Shown here: positions 35,712-45,258 of the stretch, one piece after another
Numbering within the stretch: position 1 is the first letter of the stretch
How the letters are laid out: each line of letters opens with the position of its first letter
From: CAWGMT01 sp963823675
Lineage (GTDB): Bacteria > Planctomycetota > Planctomycetia > Isosphaerales > Isosphaeraceae
NCBI GenBank assembly: GCA_963823675.1
Contig: CAWGMT010000006.1
Location: forward strand, 310,001-374,000
DNA length: 64,000 nt
Direction of reading: 5' to 3'
Translations under genes and position numbers: made by a program
Notes under the pieces: generated by a model
What the model was told of the DNA's origin: nothing
Database searches by the model: none
Seen by the model: the letters and a program-made list of their open reading frames with translations, nothing else

Positions 35712-38467
35712 TCAGTGCAGCCGGATATTGGCGAGATGGAGCTCGACGTTCCCGAACGAGAACGCAACTCTGACGGTGATTCGACGGGGTATTTCCAGGC
35801 GATTGACCAGGGTCCCGTTGAGCAGGACCTGGATCGAATGGTCCTCGTGCTTGATTTCTATCGCGTTCCATACGCCATTCTGATACGCGGCCCTGGCGAC
35901 CGCAACCTGCGTCGCGACCTGGCCCCGATGCCCCGCTTTGCTGGTCTCGACCTTGCCCGCTCCTGGCGCATTCAGGGCGACCGCGATCACGCCGCATGCA
36001 TTCATATTCTGCACGTCGAGAGGCTTGTCCAGGAATAGCTCGACGACGGCGTGGACATTCCGCGCTTTGGGCAGCGGCCTGCCACCGGCGGAAGCAATCA
36101 TATAATCGAACTTCAATGACGTGAGCTGGTAGAGCTTTGCCGTCCTCAAGATTCCGACGGTCCCGGCTTTCGAGACCAGCGCGTCCGCCTCGCGGCTCGC
36201 GACGGCCTGAGGATTGCAATTGAAGTATTCGGTCGTCCCTTTCGGGATTCCCTTTCTTGCCGGAAGCGTGCGCCGGATGGACGCCTCCCAGCCCTCATAG
36301 CTCTGGCCGTTATAAATGAGCTTGAAACCCGGTTCGAGCTCCCGGACCGGGGTTGCGGCGGTCCCACCTTCAGGAACGAAGCCCGGTTGCGGCGTTCGCA
36401 TCGCCTTCTTTGAGACGCCGCCTCGGCGCGTGTTCGCGGCAAGCTCGCCGCTGCTCGCGGCCGCGAGCCGAGCGGCCTGTTCCTGGCGGAACGCCTCCAG
36501 AAGGTTGGCCGCGTATGCGTCCCTCAGCTCGGGTGTTCCAATCACGCCGACCAGGTCTTTGACGCCCTCGTCCACGTGCTGCTTGAGCTCGGCGTCGCCC
36601 TGGGCTTTGGCCCGAGTACGGGCCTCAGCTTTCGAGAGTGCATGGTCCAGGTCCGCCATCAGCGAACGGGCGTTGTCCTTCTTCGACGCCGCCGGCTCGG
36701 CGACATAGCGGGCGAGTGTGGTCCGCGCCTCGTCAAACCGCCCCTCGCGGATCGCGCGCCAGGCGGCGTCGATCAGCCCTTCCGGATCGGTCCCCGCCGC
36801 GCCATTCGGCGTGGCCGGGCCAGCCGCCTTGGCGATGCCCGGCCCCTCCGGCGCCGCCGGCCCGCCCTTGCCCGGTCCACCGGCCATCCAGCTCCGCACG
36901 CCCAGGAACGCGCCCAGACTCGCGACGACGGCCACTGAGGCGCCGGCAACGATTTTCCAGGTCGCCGATGGCGGGTGGGCGTTCTGCGCCACAGTGTCTG
37001 GGGGCTTCGCTGGCCTCGGCTCCGCCGGGCGCGGACCGCTGGGTGCGATCGCCGCCTTGATCTCCGGCGATTTGTCGCTGGCCGAGCGCAGATAGTCGGT
37101 AAGGGCGGTGGCCAGATCCCCCATCGAGGCATACCTCGCGTCGCGACCGGGCGCCATCGCCTTCAGACAGATCGCCTCCAGCCTGGGGTCGAGATCGGCA
37201 CGCAACGACGAGGGAGCGGCCGGATTGCCGCGGACGACCTGCCCGGGCGCCTCGAACGGGAGCCGGCCCGTCAGTAGCTCATACATGATGACGCCAAGCG
37301 CGTAGATGTCGCACCCCGGCCCGAGCGCGTCGGGCTCGCCGCAGAGCTGCTCGGGCGTCATGTACTGCCAGGTGCCGATCACGAGTCCGCTCTGGGTAAG
37401 CCTCGCCGTGCCAGGCTCGATCCGCCGCGCCAGGCCGAAATCGACGATCACCGGCTCGAGCGCGCGATCCGCTTCGCGCAGCATGATGTTGGAAGGCTTC
37501 AGGTCCCGGTGGATCACGTTCTTGGCGTGAGCCGTCTTGAGCGCGCGGGCCAGCTTGGTCATGCAGAGCGCGACGAATCGCTGCGACACTTCCTTCTGCC
37601 GGGTCACGTAACCTTCCAGGCTTTGACCTTCGATGAATTCCATCGTCAGGAAGTTGGTCCCGTCGATCGCCCCCACATCGTATACCTGGCACAGGTTCGT
37701 ATGGCGCAGCGTGGCCGCGGCCCGCGCCTCTTGCTTGAAGCGCTCGAGCACTTCGGCTCCTTCCTCAGGCCCGAATTGCGGTACCTTGAGGGCCACGTGG
37801 CGATGGAGATCGGTGTCGTACGCCTTGTAGACGGACCCCATCCCGCCCTGGCCGAGCTGCTTCTCGATGCGGTAGCGGCCGAACTGCTCGGGCAAAATCA
37901 ACTGCGTCTCGGCAGGCTTTGGAGACGATGGCGGCACGGCCGATGGCCTGGGCGTGCTCTTGGCCGTCCGTGGAGCGGCCGCCGCCGGAGCAGGGGGGGC
38001 AGCAGAGACCGGCCGAGGCGTGCCGGGGGTCTGGGGGCGCATCTTCCGCGTCGAGCCAGCGGCGGCCGCGCCAGACTCCGAGACCAGGGCCCGCAGCTCC
38101 CCGGCCTGATTCGGGTAGGCTTGGGCGTAATCTTCCAGGTCAACGGCCGCGCCGGCCTTCGTCTTGGCCTTCATCTCGGCCCAGATCAAATCGGCGGCGA
38201 CTCCGCTCTTGCCGCCCAGCTCGGGATAGGCCTCGAGATAGTTCACCAGCGCGACGTTGCGCCGCGCTGCCACTGTTGTTTCAGGTCGAGCTTGACGACC
38301 AGAGCGACCGCGAGTAGGCGCCAGGGAACTTCGGGCATTGAGCGAAGCTGCTTGATCGACTCGTCGAGCCAACCGTCGTTCCAGCTCCGCGCGCGCTCTG
38401 CGAGCCAGCCCTCCAGAGACCGGCGGTCTTGTTCCGAGAGGTCTGCAAGTCTCGTGATAGCGCCCAT
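35712..38467 (-). CDS. Ser/Thr protein kinase with C-terminal DUF1080-like domain (one frameshift)
   Basis: The natural N-terminus is at 38467 with AGGAG upstream (MGAITRLADLSEQDRRSLEG), a helical domain common before planctomycete kinases. Near 38262 one base is out: the first frame ends at 38243, and the frame with NVALVNYLEAYPELGGKSG carries on to 35712. After a Pro/Ala-rich linker the kinase domain has LGQGGMGSVYKAYD, VALKVP, HRDLKPSNIM, DFGLAR and MTPEQLCG, all canonical. A membrane segment (IVAGASVAVVASLGAFLGV) and a helical stretch lead to a C-terminal DUF1080-like sandwich (FKLIYNGQSYEGWEA; NGVWNAIEIKHEDHSIQVL), outside the cytoplasm. It converges on the FG-GAP/FHA ORF with 12 bp between stops. 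Confidence 0.85.
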
Positions 38468-38725
38468 TACTTCTCCTGCACGTCGAACCCGGTTGCCACC
38501 TCACGCGAGTCAGCCATTTTCGCGGAAGGATTGCGGCGAAACAAGGGTCGCTTTCATCTCATGAGAGCGAGCGCGCCGGTCGCAACGTATTCGAGCACAA
38601 TTACCGCCGCCGTCCAGCAATCGCCGCATGCAAGCCGCGAATGCGCCGGCGGTGTGTAGCCTGGCGCATGCGCCCCCGGTCTTCGGTGTGGCCAACCGAA
38701 GTTCCGTATCCCGCATCGGATACGC

Positions 38726-38754
38726 TTGGCAGCGACGGAAAACCTTGATACAGT
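38726..38754 (+). promoter_or_regulatory. possible sigma-70-type promoter of the ParDE pair
   Basis: TTGGCA at 38726-38731 and TACAGT at 38749-38754 are separated by 17 bp, ahead of AAAGGAGATG and the ATG at 38779. Planctomycete promoter consensus is poorly known, so this is tentative. Confidence 0.35.
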
Positions 38755-38778
38755 AGAAGCTAAAGGAGATGTATTATC

Positions 38779-39054
38779 ATGAATCTAATCGTCCCCAAAA
38801 AATGGGAGCCGTTCATCCGCTCCAAAATTCGGAGCGGCCATTATCGCTCGGAAAATGAGGTCATCGAGGAAGCCTTGCACCTGCTAAAACAGCGGGATTC
38901 GGAGCTCGCAGAGGAAAAAACGCGGATCGAAGCGCTCTTGATTGAAGGGTTGGACTCCGGACCTTCCACCCGGATGACTTCCCACGATTGGGATGAAATC
39001 GAGCGTGAAGGCCAACAGATCATCGCCGCCCGTAAGGCTCGCAAGGTCCGATGA
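38779..39054 (+). CDS. parD: ParD-like antitoxin
   Basis: 91 residues with a ribbon-helix-helix N-terminus (SKIRSGHYRSENEVIEEALH) and an acidic, helical C-terminal toxin-binding tail (RMTSHDWDEIEREGQQII). The Shine-Dalgarno AAAGGAG lies about 10 nt before the ATG. Its stop overlaps the toxin start in an ATGA junction, so the pair is translationally coupled. ParD neutralises ParE and represses the operon. Confidence 0.9.
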   Translation: MNLIVPKKWEPFIRSKIRSGHYRSENEVIEEALHLLKQRDSELAEEKTRIEALLIEGLDSGPSTRMTSHDWDEIEREGQQIIAARKARKVR

Positions 39055-39380
39055 GTGACCCTGTAATTCTTAAGAAGCCGGCGGCAAGGGTCAACCTGGC
39101 CGGATGCTATGCGTATATCGGCGAACGCAACACTGATGCCGCCCGGCGGTTTCGTTTGGCTGCCGAAACGACATTTACCGCTTTGGCTCGCATGCCGGGG
39201 ATAGGTGCACCGTATGAGCTCGCCAACCCTCGCCTTCGGGGACTTCGTAGCGCCCAGGTCAGGCGATTTAGGAATTACCTGATCTTCTATTTGCCTGTTG
39301 CCGGTGGAATCGAGGTCATCCGGGTCTTGCATGCGGCGCGTAACATCAGAGCCATCTTGGAAAGGGAACGGGCAGATTAG
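39051..39380 (+). CDS. parE: ParE/RelE-fold toxin
   Basis: 109 residues of the ParE type: PAARVNLAGCYAYIGERNTD at the front, AAETTFTALARMPGIGAPYE in the middle, then the family's strand LRGLRSAQVRRFRNYLIFYL and IEVIRVLHAARNIRAIL at the end. Related toxins poison DNA gyrase. It overlaps the antitoxin by 4 bp. The gene appears intact. Confidence 0.9.
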   Translation: MSDPVILKKPAARVNLAGCYAYIGERNTDAARRFRLAAETTFTALARMPGIGAPYELANPRLRGLRSAQVRRFRNYLIFYLPVAGGIEVIRVLHAARNIRAILERERAD

Positions 39381-39466
39381 TCCTTCCCGGCTTGGGTTAT
39401 GACGGCGACCGGTTTGGGCAGGCGCATGAAATCAGTAATGTCCCCTTTCCCCGTTCCAAACCACCG

Positions 39467-42400
39467 TCAACTGCCGGAGGTTTGTGCCAGCATCTGCCGG
39501 CGGGCGAGGTCCCGGAACGGGCCGGGCTCGTCGATCAGTTGGGCATACCGGCCGCTCTGGACGATCTTGCCGGCGCTCAAGACGTAGATGCGATCGGCGT
39601 CGATCACGGTGCTGAGCCGGTGGGCGATCGCCACCCGCGTGGTGCCGCTTAACCGGGAATGGATGCTGTGGCTGACGTGCGCCTGGGTCCGGTTGTCCAG
39701 GGCGCTTGTGGCCTCGTCAAACAAGAGAATCTTAGGCCGGCCGGCCAGGGCGCGGGCGATGATCAATCGCTGGCGCTGGCCGCTCGATAAGCCGCTGCCT
39801 CCCTCGGTCACGACCGTATGAATGCCCATCGGCATCTCCTCGATGTCTTCGGACAACCCGGCGAGCTCGGCGGCTTCCCAGGCGTCGTCCCGCGTCAAGT
39901 GCGTGGAGAGCCCGACGATGTTGGAATAGATGTCGCCCGGGCGCAGCCGCGCGTCCTGGAGGACGACGCCGATCTGACGGCGGACCTCCTGGATGTCGAG
40001 CGTTTGGAGCTCCCGGCCGTCGTAGGAGACGGACCCTTCGGTCGGGGTCTCGAAGCCGAGCAAGAGCCGCAGCAGGGTCGACTTGCCGGAACCCGACGGG
40101 CCCACGATGGCCACGAACTCTCCGGGCCGGACTTGAAAGTTCACCGAATCGAGGATCAAGGGGCCGTCAGGGGTGTAGCGGAACGAGACATTGTCGAGCT
40201 TGAGGGCGCCTGCCAGCCGGATCACCTCGCCGCAGACCTCGTTGACCTCCGGGGTGGCGGCGAGGATCGGGGCGAATCGCTCGCATTCCCTCAAGCCGTC
40301 GATCATGGAGACGACCCCCTTGCTGATGCCGGCCGCGGCGGCGACTCCCAGCATCAGCGAGGAATTGAAGGCAAGGAATTCGCCGACGCTCCGGAACGCC
40401 GAGCCGGCGACCGCGGAGGCCAGCGTGGCCATCAGAATGGCTACCGGCCAGACGTCGCCGAAGAGCACCAGTCTGCCCCAGATCGTCTGCAAGCGGAGGC
40501 TCTGCCGGAGCTGCTCTTGATAGCGCATCGCCCAGCGCGCAAAGGCCCGTGGCTCGGCTCCGGCGACGCGCAGCCGCGCGATCCCTCCCAGCAGCAAGAA
40601 CAGCAGGCCGGCGATTTCGCCCCGCAGCTTGGAAATCCCGCGCTGGCAGTTCCAGAGCGGCCGCAGGGCAATGGCGGTCGCCAGGGGGAAGACGGTCAGA
40701 AGCGCCGTGGCCACCAGCCCGAGCCGCCAGTTCAGGATCAAGAGGGCGACCACGTTGAAGAGCCCGAAGATGGACGCCAGCATCGATGCCATGGTGGTGC
40801 CGGCCAGCAAGGGAATCAACCGGACCGGCCCGAGGGCCCGGGTTGCAAGGTCGCCGGCCTCGTACTCAGCGAAGAATCGTACCGGGAGAGAGAGCAGCCG
40901 GTCCCAGAATGCGGGCAGCAGGCTCGACTCGAGCTTGCCGCGGAGTCGGGCCAGCGCCACGGTCTGGATCGCCTGGAACGAGGCGATGGCCAGCGCCACG
41001 GCGAGGAGGAACGCGCAGAGCAGCGCGAGCTGCCCGCGGTCCGCCCGCGGAATCGCGTCGTCGATTGTGTGTGCGATCACGATCGGGACGACCAGGCCGA
41101 GCAGGCCGCAGATCAAGCCCATGCCGGCCAGCGTCCAGAGCTCGCCCCGGCAGAAGGGCAGGGCGAAACGGACGAACCCGCCCAAGGTCGGGCGCTGGGA
41201 AGACAGTGTCCGGTAAAAGACGACGGCGGAGGTTTGCAGCGTGCGGGCGAGCTCGGCGTCAACAGGGACTCGGGTGTTGTGGGCGGGGTCGAAGAGGAAG
41301 AACCGGCGGGATGAATCGGGGATAAGGGCGACGGGCCGGCCGTCCTCGGCCCGATAGCCGAGCATCGGGGCGCCTTCCCGCGCCCACCACCGCCCCGTCA
41401 GCTTGACGCGCCGCGTCCGAAAGCCCGAGGCACGCGCGATGGTGCGCAGCGGGTCCGTCGCACCGTCGAGGCGCGGGGACGCAACCTCGATCCCCTGCGT
41501 CGCACCCACCGCCCGGCACGCCGCGGTGAGAAGGTCGCCCGCATTCGAGGTCACCACTGCGGCGAGGGGCGGGACAGCCTCGCCTCGCGCAGCGGGGCCC
41601 TGTGAGCAAAGCCTGGCCAGGGCAGTCGAGACCATGGCGAGGTCGCGGCGGCCGGCGTTTTCTCGCCGCGCGTCAGCCTGGGCCGTCTCGATCGCCCGCG
41701 CCGCGGCAATCCCGTCGAGCACGACCTGGTGGAACCGCTTCAGGCCCTCCCAGGGGTCGCCCTTCTCGATCAAGGTTTCGGTGTCCCACGGCTTGACGGC
41801 GTCGGATTGGTTGTAGCTGATCCACGCGTGCGGCGAAAGCGGGAACCGCGACCCGCGGGGACAGGCGGGAACTGACACCCGGTCGAGGAAGCGAATTCCC
41901 GCAGGCCCCGGCTTGACCCAAAGAACCTCGCGGCGAGCGGTCAGGAACCGGCCCTCGGGCGCTTGCTGCGGTTCGTCCCGCTCGAGCAGCGTCACGGACG
42001 CGGGGAGCTCGCCGCTCGAAATCGCGCGGCTGATGCGGTCGATCCAGTCGTCGACCAGAGCGGCCACTTCGGGACGCCACTCCGAATCCAGACTCAAACG
42101 AAGCAAATCGGTTTTCGGCACCTTGAGCAACCGGGCCGGGCCGACGCCTACTGCCAGCAGCTCGCCTTGCTCGCCGCCGCGGATCCCTTCCAGGCCGAAC
42201 ATCGAGCCCCCCTCCTCGACGCGGCAGAGGTGGTGTCGGCGCCCGCCGTCGTGGCCCGAGTGCGGACCGAGGTAAAAGACGTCGATCTGCCCGGACGTGA
42301 CCCGCCAGACCGCCCCGGGGTCGTCGAGGGCCAGTGGCTGGTTGCCGGCGGCCGTGACCACCTCGCCAGCCAGGGCCAGCGCCTCGGCCAGGTCGGCGGG

Positions 42401-43051
42401 CCGGTCGGCCTCGATCGTCTCAATCTCGACCGCCATGGCCGTGGCGTGGAAGCGGGCCGGCTCGACCCGGCCGCTGATCGTCTCAACCGCCGTGGCCACA
42501 GCCTGCAAGGGGGCCGTGTCGACCGACCCATTGATCGGCTCAAGCGCCATGGCCGCAGTCTGCGACAGGGCTGTCTCAACCCCGCCATTCATCGGCTCAA
42601 GCGCCATGGCCGCGGCCTGCGAGAGGCCCGTGTCGAGCGCGCCATTGATCGTCTCGACCGCCATCGCCGCGGTCTGCGAGAGGGCGGTCTCCAGCGCGCC
42701 GTCGGTCGTCTCGACCGCCGTGGCCGCGGCCTGCGAGGCGGCGGTTTCGAGCGGGCCGTTCATCGGGGCCACGGCGGCGGAATCGTGCGCGTGGCCGTTT
42801 GCGGACGGGGCGCCTTGGGTGACGGCGACACTGACGGCGGCAGCAACGGGCGGGCTGGTCGGTCGCCCCGCCCTCGCGGGCGCCGCGGCGGCTGAGGCGG
42901 TGCCGTCCTGGAGGGTCTGGAGCTGGGCATAGAATCCCTCTGCGTTGGCCATCAGCTCGTCGTGTGTGCCCCGCTCGATGACCTTGCCCTGGCGCAGGAC
43001 GATGATCTCTTCGCAGTCGCGAATGGTGCTGAGCCGGTGGGCGATGATCAT
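39467..43051 (-). CDS. NHLP-type bacteriocin ABC transporter, permease/ATPase 2, joined in frame to the end of transporter 1
   Basis: Residues 1-50 are the end of the upstream transporter's ATPase (MIIAHRLSTIRDCEEIIVLR), so there is no real start at 43051. An Ala-rich linker with six 19-residue repeats follows (residues 100-213). The second NHLP-type transporter comes next: a regulatory region with a cyclic-nucleotide-like fold (GQIDVFYLGPHSGHDGGRRH), a C39-like but Cys-less segment, then membrane helices (WTLAGMGLICGLLGLVVPIV and others). Its ATPase has Walker A (GPSGSGKST), LSSGQRQRLIIARAL and Walker B ILLFDEATSALD. The arrangement matches TIGR03797-type export ABC2 proteins, which with ABC1 and HlyD export leader peptides. 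No internal start with a ribosome site is evident. Confidence 0.85.
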   Translation of the reverse strand: MIIAHRLSTIRDCEEIIVLRQGKVIERGTHDELMANAEGFYAQLQTLQDGTASAAAAPARAGRPTSPPVAAAVSVAVTQGAPSANGHAHDSAAVAPMNGPLETAASQAAATAVETTDGALETALSQTAAMAVETINGALDTGLSQAAAMALEPMNGGVETALSQTAAMALEPINGSVDTAPLQAVATAVETISGRVEPARFHATAMAVEIETIEADRPADLAEALALAGEVVTAAGNQPLALDDPGAVWRVTSGQIDVFYLGPHSGHDGGRRHHLCRVEEGGSMFGLEGIRGGEQGELLAVGVGPARLLKVPKTDLLRLSLDSEWRPEVAALVDDWIDRISRAISSGELPASVTLLERDEPQQAPEGRFLTARREVLWVKPGPAGIRFLDRVSVPACPRGSRFPLSPHAWISYNQSDAVKPWDTETLIEKGDPWEGLKRFHQVVLDGIAAARAIETAQADARRENAGRRDLAMVSTALARLCSQGPAARGEAVPPLAAVVTSNAGDLLTAACRAVGATQGIEVASPRLDGATDPLRTIARASGFRTRRVKLTGRWWAREGAPMLGYRAEDGRPVALIPDSSRRFFLFDPAHNTRVPVDAELARTLQTSAVVFYRTLSSQRPTLGGFVRFALPFCRGELWTLAGMGLICGLLGLVVPIVIAHTIDDAIPRADRGQLALLCAFLLAVALAIASFQAIQTVALARLRGKLESSLLPAFWDRLLSLPVRFFAEYEAGDLATRALGPVRLIPLLAGTTMASMLASIFGLFNVVALLILNWRLGLVATALLTVFPLATAIALRPLWNCQRGISKLRGEIAGLLFLLLGGIARLRVAGAEPRAFARWAMRYQEQLRQSLRLQTIWGRLVLFGDVWPVAILMATLASAVAGSAFRSVGEFLAFNSSLMLGVAAAAGISKGVVSMIDGLRECERFAPILAATPEVNEVCGEVIRLAGALKLDNVSFRYTPDGPLILDSVNFQVRPGEFVAIVGPSGSGKSTLLRLLLGFETPTEGSVSYDGRELQTLDIQEVRRQIGVVLQDARLRPGDIYSNIVGLSTHLTRDDAWEAAELAGLSEDIEEMPMGIHTVVTEGGSGLSSGQRQRLIIARALAGRPKILLFDEATSALDNRTQAHVSHSIHSRLSGTTRVAIAHRLSTVIDADRIYVLSAGKIVQSGRYAQLIDEPGPFRDLARRQMLAQTSGS
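42413..42754 (-). repeat. six 57-bp tandem repeats encoding the 19-residue linker unit
   Basis: Units of the type ALETALSQTAAMAVETING are repeated six times, each 57 bp with drift, between the ABC1 ATPase end and ABC2. The unit is Ala/Thr/Glu rich and probably helical. Confidence 0.8.
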
Positions 43052-43084
43052 GCAGGTGCAGCCGCGGCGGCGCAGATTGTCGTC

Positions 43085-44678
43085 GAACGAGCGCCTCGGT
43101 CACCGGATCGAGCGCACTGGTCGCCTCGTCCAGGATGAGCAGAGCCGGGTTGCGGATCAGGGCCCGGCCAAGCTCGATGCGCTGCCGCTGGCCGCCCGAA
43201 AGGTTCCGGGCGCCTTCCGATAGCCGCGCGGCATACCCGTTACGCAGACGCACGACCTCGCGGTGGATGCCGGCGTCCATCGCCGCGCGGATCACTTCGC
43301 GGTCGGCGACGGTCTCGTCCCAGAGTGTCAGGTTCTCGCGAATGGTCCCACTGAAGAGCAGCGTCTGATCGTCGACCATCCCGACCTGGTCGGTGAAGAC
43401 GTCGCGAGGAATTTGGTCGATGGGGAAGCCATCGTAGAGGATTTCTCCCTCCCAGGGACGCAGCAGTCCGGCCGCGAGCCGGCCGATGGTGGACTTGCCG
43501 CTGCCGGACGACCCGACGAGGGCGACCCGGCTCCCCGGCCGGATCACGAGCGACAACCGCTTGATCAGCGGTTCATCGATTGTGCGGTTGAAGCCGAAGG
43601 TGACGTTGCGAAACTCGATCCGGCCGGAAAGCCGCCGCGGCGGTTCGCCGCGGGCCGGGCTCGTGAAGGCGGGCAAGGGTTCGATTGCGGGCGCGGCTGT
43701 AGTACCGGGCTCGGCTGTAGCAGCGGGCGCGGATGCAGAACCAGCAGCGGGCGCGGCGCGCGCGGCATCAAATACCGGGTCGATCGCGTGCTGTTCGACG
43801 TCGTCAAGCCGTGTGAGCTCGGCCTGGAGCGTCTGCACGCTGGAGCCCAATCCGACCAGGTCGCCAAACGGCCGGTTGAACTGGGTCAGCAGCGTCTGGA
43901 ATGCCACGAGCGCGCCGACGCTCATGATCCCGTCGATCACGTGGCCGCCGCCCAAGCCCAGCACGGCCGCGGTCGTCGCCAGCGAGAGAAGCGGCGGCAG
44001 CACGACCAGGACGCCGGCGACGACGGTGACGCGCTGGGAGGCGTTGGTCACACGAGCCTGGTTGCCCGTCAGACGGACCAATGCCTCATGCTCGGACGCC
44101 CCCGCCTTGAGCGTCTCGATGATCTGGACGGCGTGCATCATGGATCCGGCGAGTAGACCGCCGAAGTGATGGACCTTGATGTTCTCGTCGGCGAGCACCC
44201 GCTGCGCCGCCGCGATGCCGACCATGTTGAGCGTGCCCAGGGCCACGCCCACGCCCGCCAGGAGCGGATCGAAGGCGAACATCACTGCGCCATAGACGAC
44301 AACCATGAGCAGGCCGACAACCGTGGTCGCCAGCGGCCCGGAGACCAGGTCGGCGACGGACGAGTTGCCGTCCACCCGGCTGGCGATATCGCCGGCATAG
44401 CGCTGCTGGTAGAAGGGGGTCGGCAACCGTAGGACGTGCCAGACAAACCGCGCCGAGTGCGTCGCCGCCAGCGACTTCTTTAGCCGCAAGAGTCCCGCAA
44501 GCTGCATGAACCCGATCAGAAGCCGGAAGAGTAAGGTCAGCCCCATGGCCAGCATGAGCGGGCGGATCCATTGCCATCGCTGGGCGACCAGGATCTGGTC
44601 GACGAACAGGGGACTGAATGTCGCCGTGACGAGCTCGGCGGCCATCAGGGCCACGCCGGCCATGACGGCGAACACCAC
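43085..44678 (-). CDS. NHLP-type bacteriocin ABC transporter 1, membrane and ATPase domains
   Basis: This frame continues the C39 peptidase piece after a missing G near 44700. The membrane domain starts with VFAVMAGVALMAAELVTATF and includes FYQQRYAGDIASRVDGNSSV, a typical peptidase-containing ABC transporter segment. The ATPase has Walker A (VGSSGSGKST), a Q-loop, the signature LSGGQRQRIELGRAL and Walker B LLILDEATSALD. An extra base near 43088 shifts EALVDDNLRRRG out of frame; the shifted frame runs on to 42597, while the true continuation (MIIAHRLST) lies in the next frame. With the peptidase piece it matches TIGR03796-type proteins, which cut the leader and pump the peptide out. Confidence 0.85.
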
Positions 44679-45181
44679 CGCCGTATGGGCGCCGCCAATC
44701 CGCGCGCGATCGCCCGGGCGGTGCTGGGCTTGAGCCCCCCCTTCTGGAAGGTCGGCCCCGGCTCGAACCGGAACACGATCCCCGCATACGACTCGGTGAA
44801 CTCCTCGAGGCTGACCGTCCGGCGGCCGCTCGCGGGGTCGTTCAGGTAAACCCGATCGCGCCCCAGGCCCTCGACGACCAGAAAGTGGTTCAGCTCCCAG
44901 AAGACAATGAACGGCGGCCGCAGCCCGCGGAGCCGCTCCGTCGTCATCTGGTACCCCTTGCCCGGAAGTCCGTACTTCTCGGCGGTCTTCTTGATGTAGA
45001 GGGCGTTGCTGCCGTCACGCGACACGCGGCACTCGACGCGTAGCTCTTCCAGCGAAACCCGGCGCCCGTAATAGGCCAGGATCATCGCGAGCGACGCCGC
45101 GCCGCACTCGGTCGCTTCCATCTGCAAGACGGTCGGGGTCCTAACCCGCCGGAACCGCTTGTTTCGGACCCTTTCGGCCAT
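44645..45181 (-). CDS. C39 leader peptidase domain of ABC transporter 1 (N-terminal part)
   Basis: Start at 45181 with GAGGGGGT about 7 nt upstream. The domain shows the C39 catalytic set: C26 in MEATECGAASLAMILAYYG, H99 in LNHFLVVEG and D115 in YLNDPASG, so cleavage after a double-glycine leader is expected. GLPGKGYQM and FTESYAGIVFRFEPGPTF follow. One missing base near 44700 separates it from the membrane domain. The gene starts 78 bp after the HlyD-like gene ends, in the same direction, forming an operon with it. Confidence 0.88.
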   Translation of the reverse strand: MAERVRNKRFRRVRTPTVLQMEATECGAASLAMILAYYGRRVSLEELRVECRVSRDGSNALYIKKTAEKYGLPGKGYQMTTERLRGLRPPFIVFWELNHFLVVEGLGRDRVYLNDPASGRRTVSLEEFTESYAGIVFRFEPGPTFQKGGLKPSTARAIARGLAAPIRRWCSPSWPAWP

Positions 45182-45258
45182 TGGCCAGACCCCCTCAAAC
45201 CGCCGCCATGCGAGCAGACGCCGGACCGGAGTGGGCCGGACCGTGCCCTGGTGGGCTG

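Noticed and set aside
39818..41314. 498-residue plus-strand ORF opposite ABC transporter 2
   Set aside because: Antisense shadow rich in Gln/Arg/Gly; the minus strand has Walker motifs and membrane helices.
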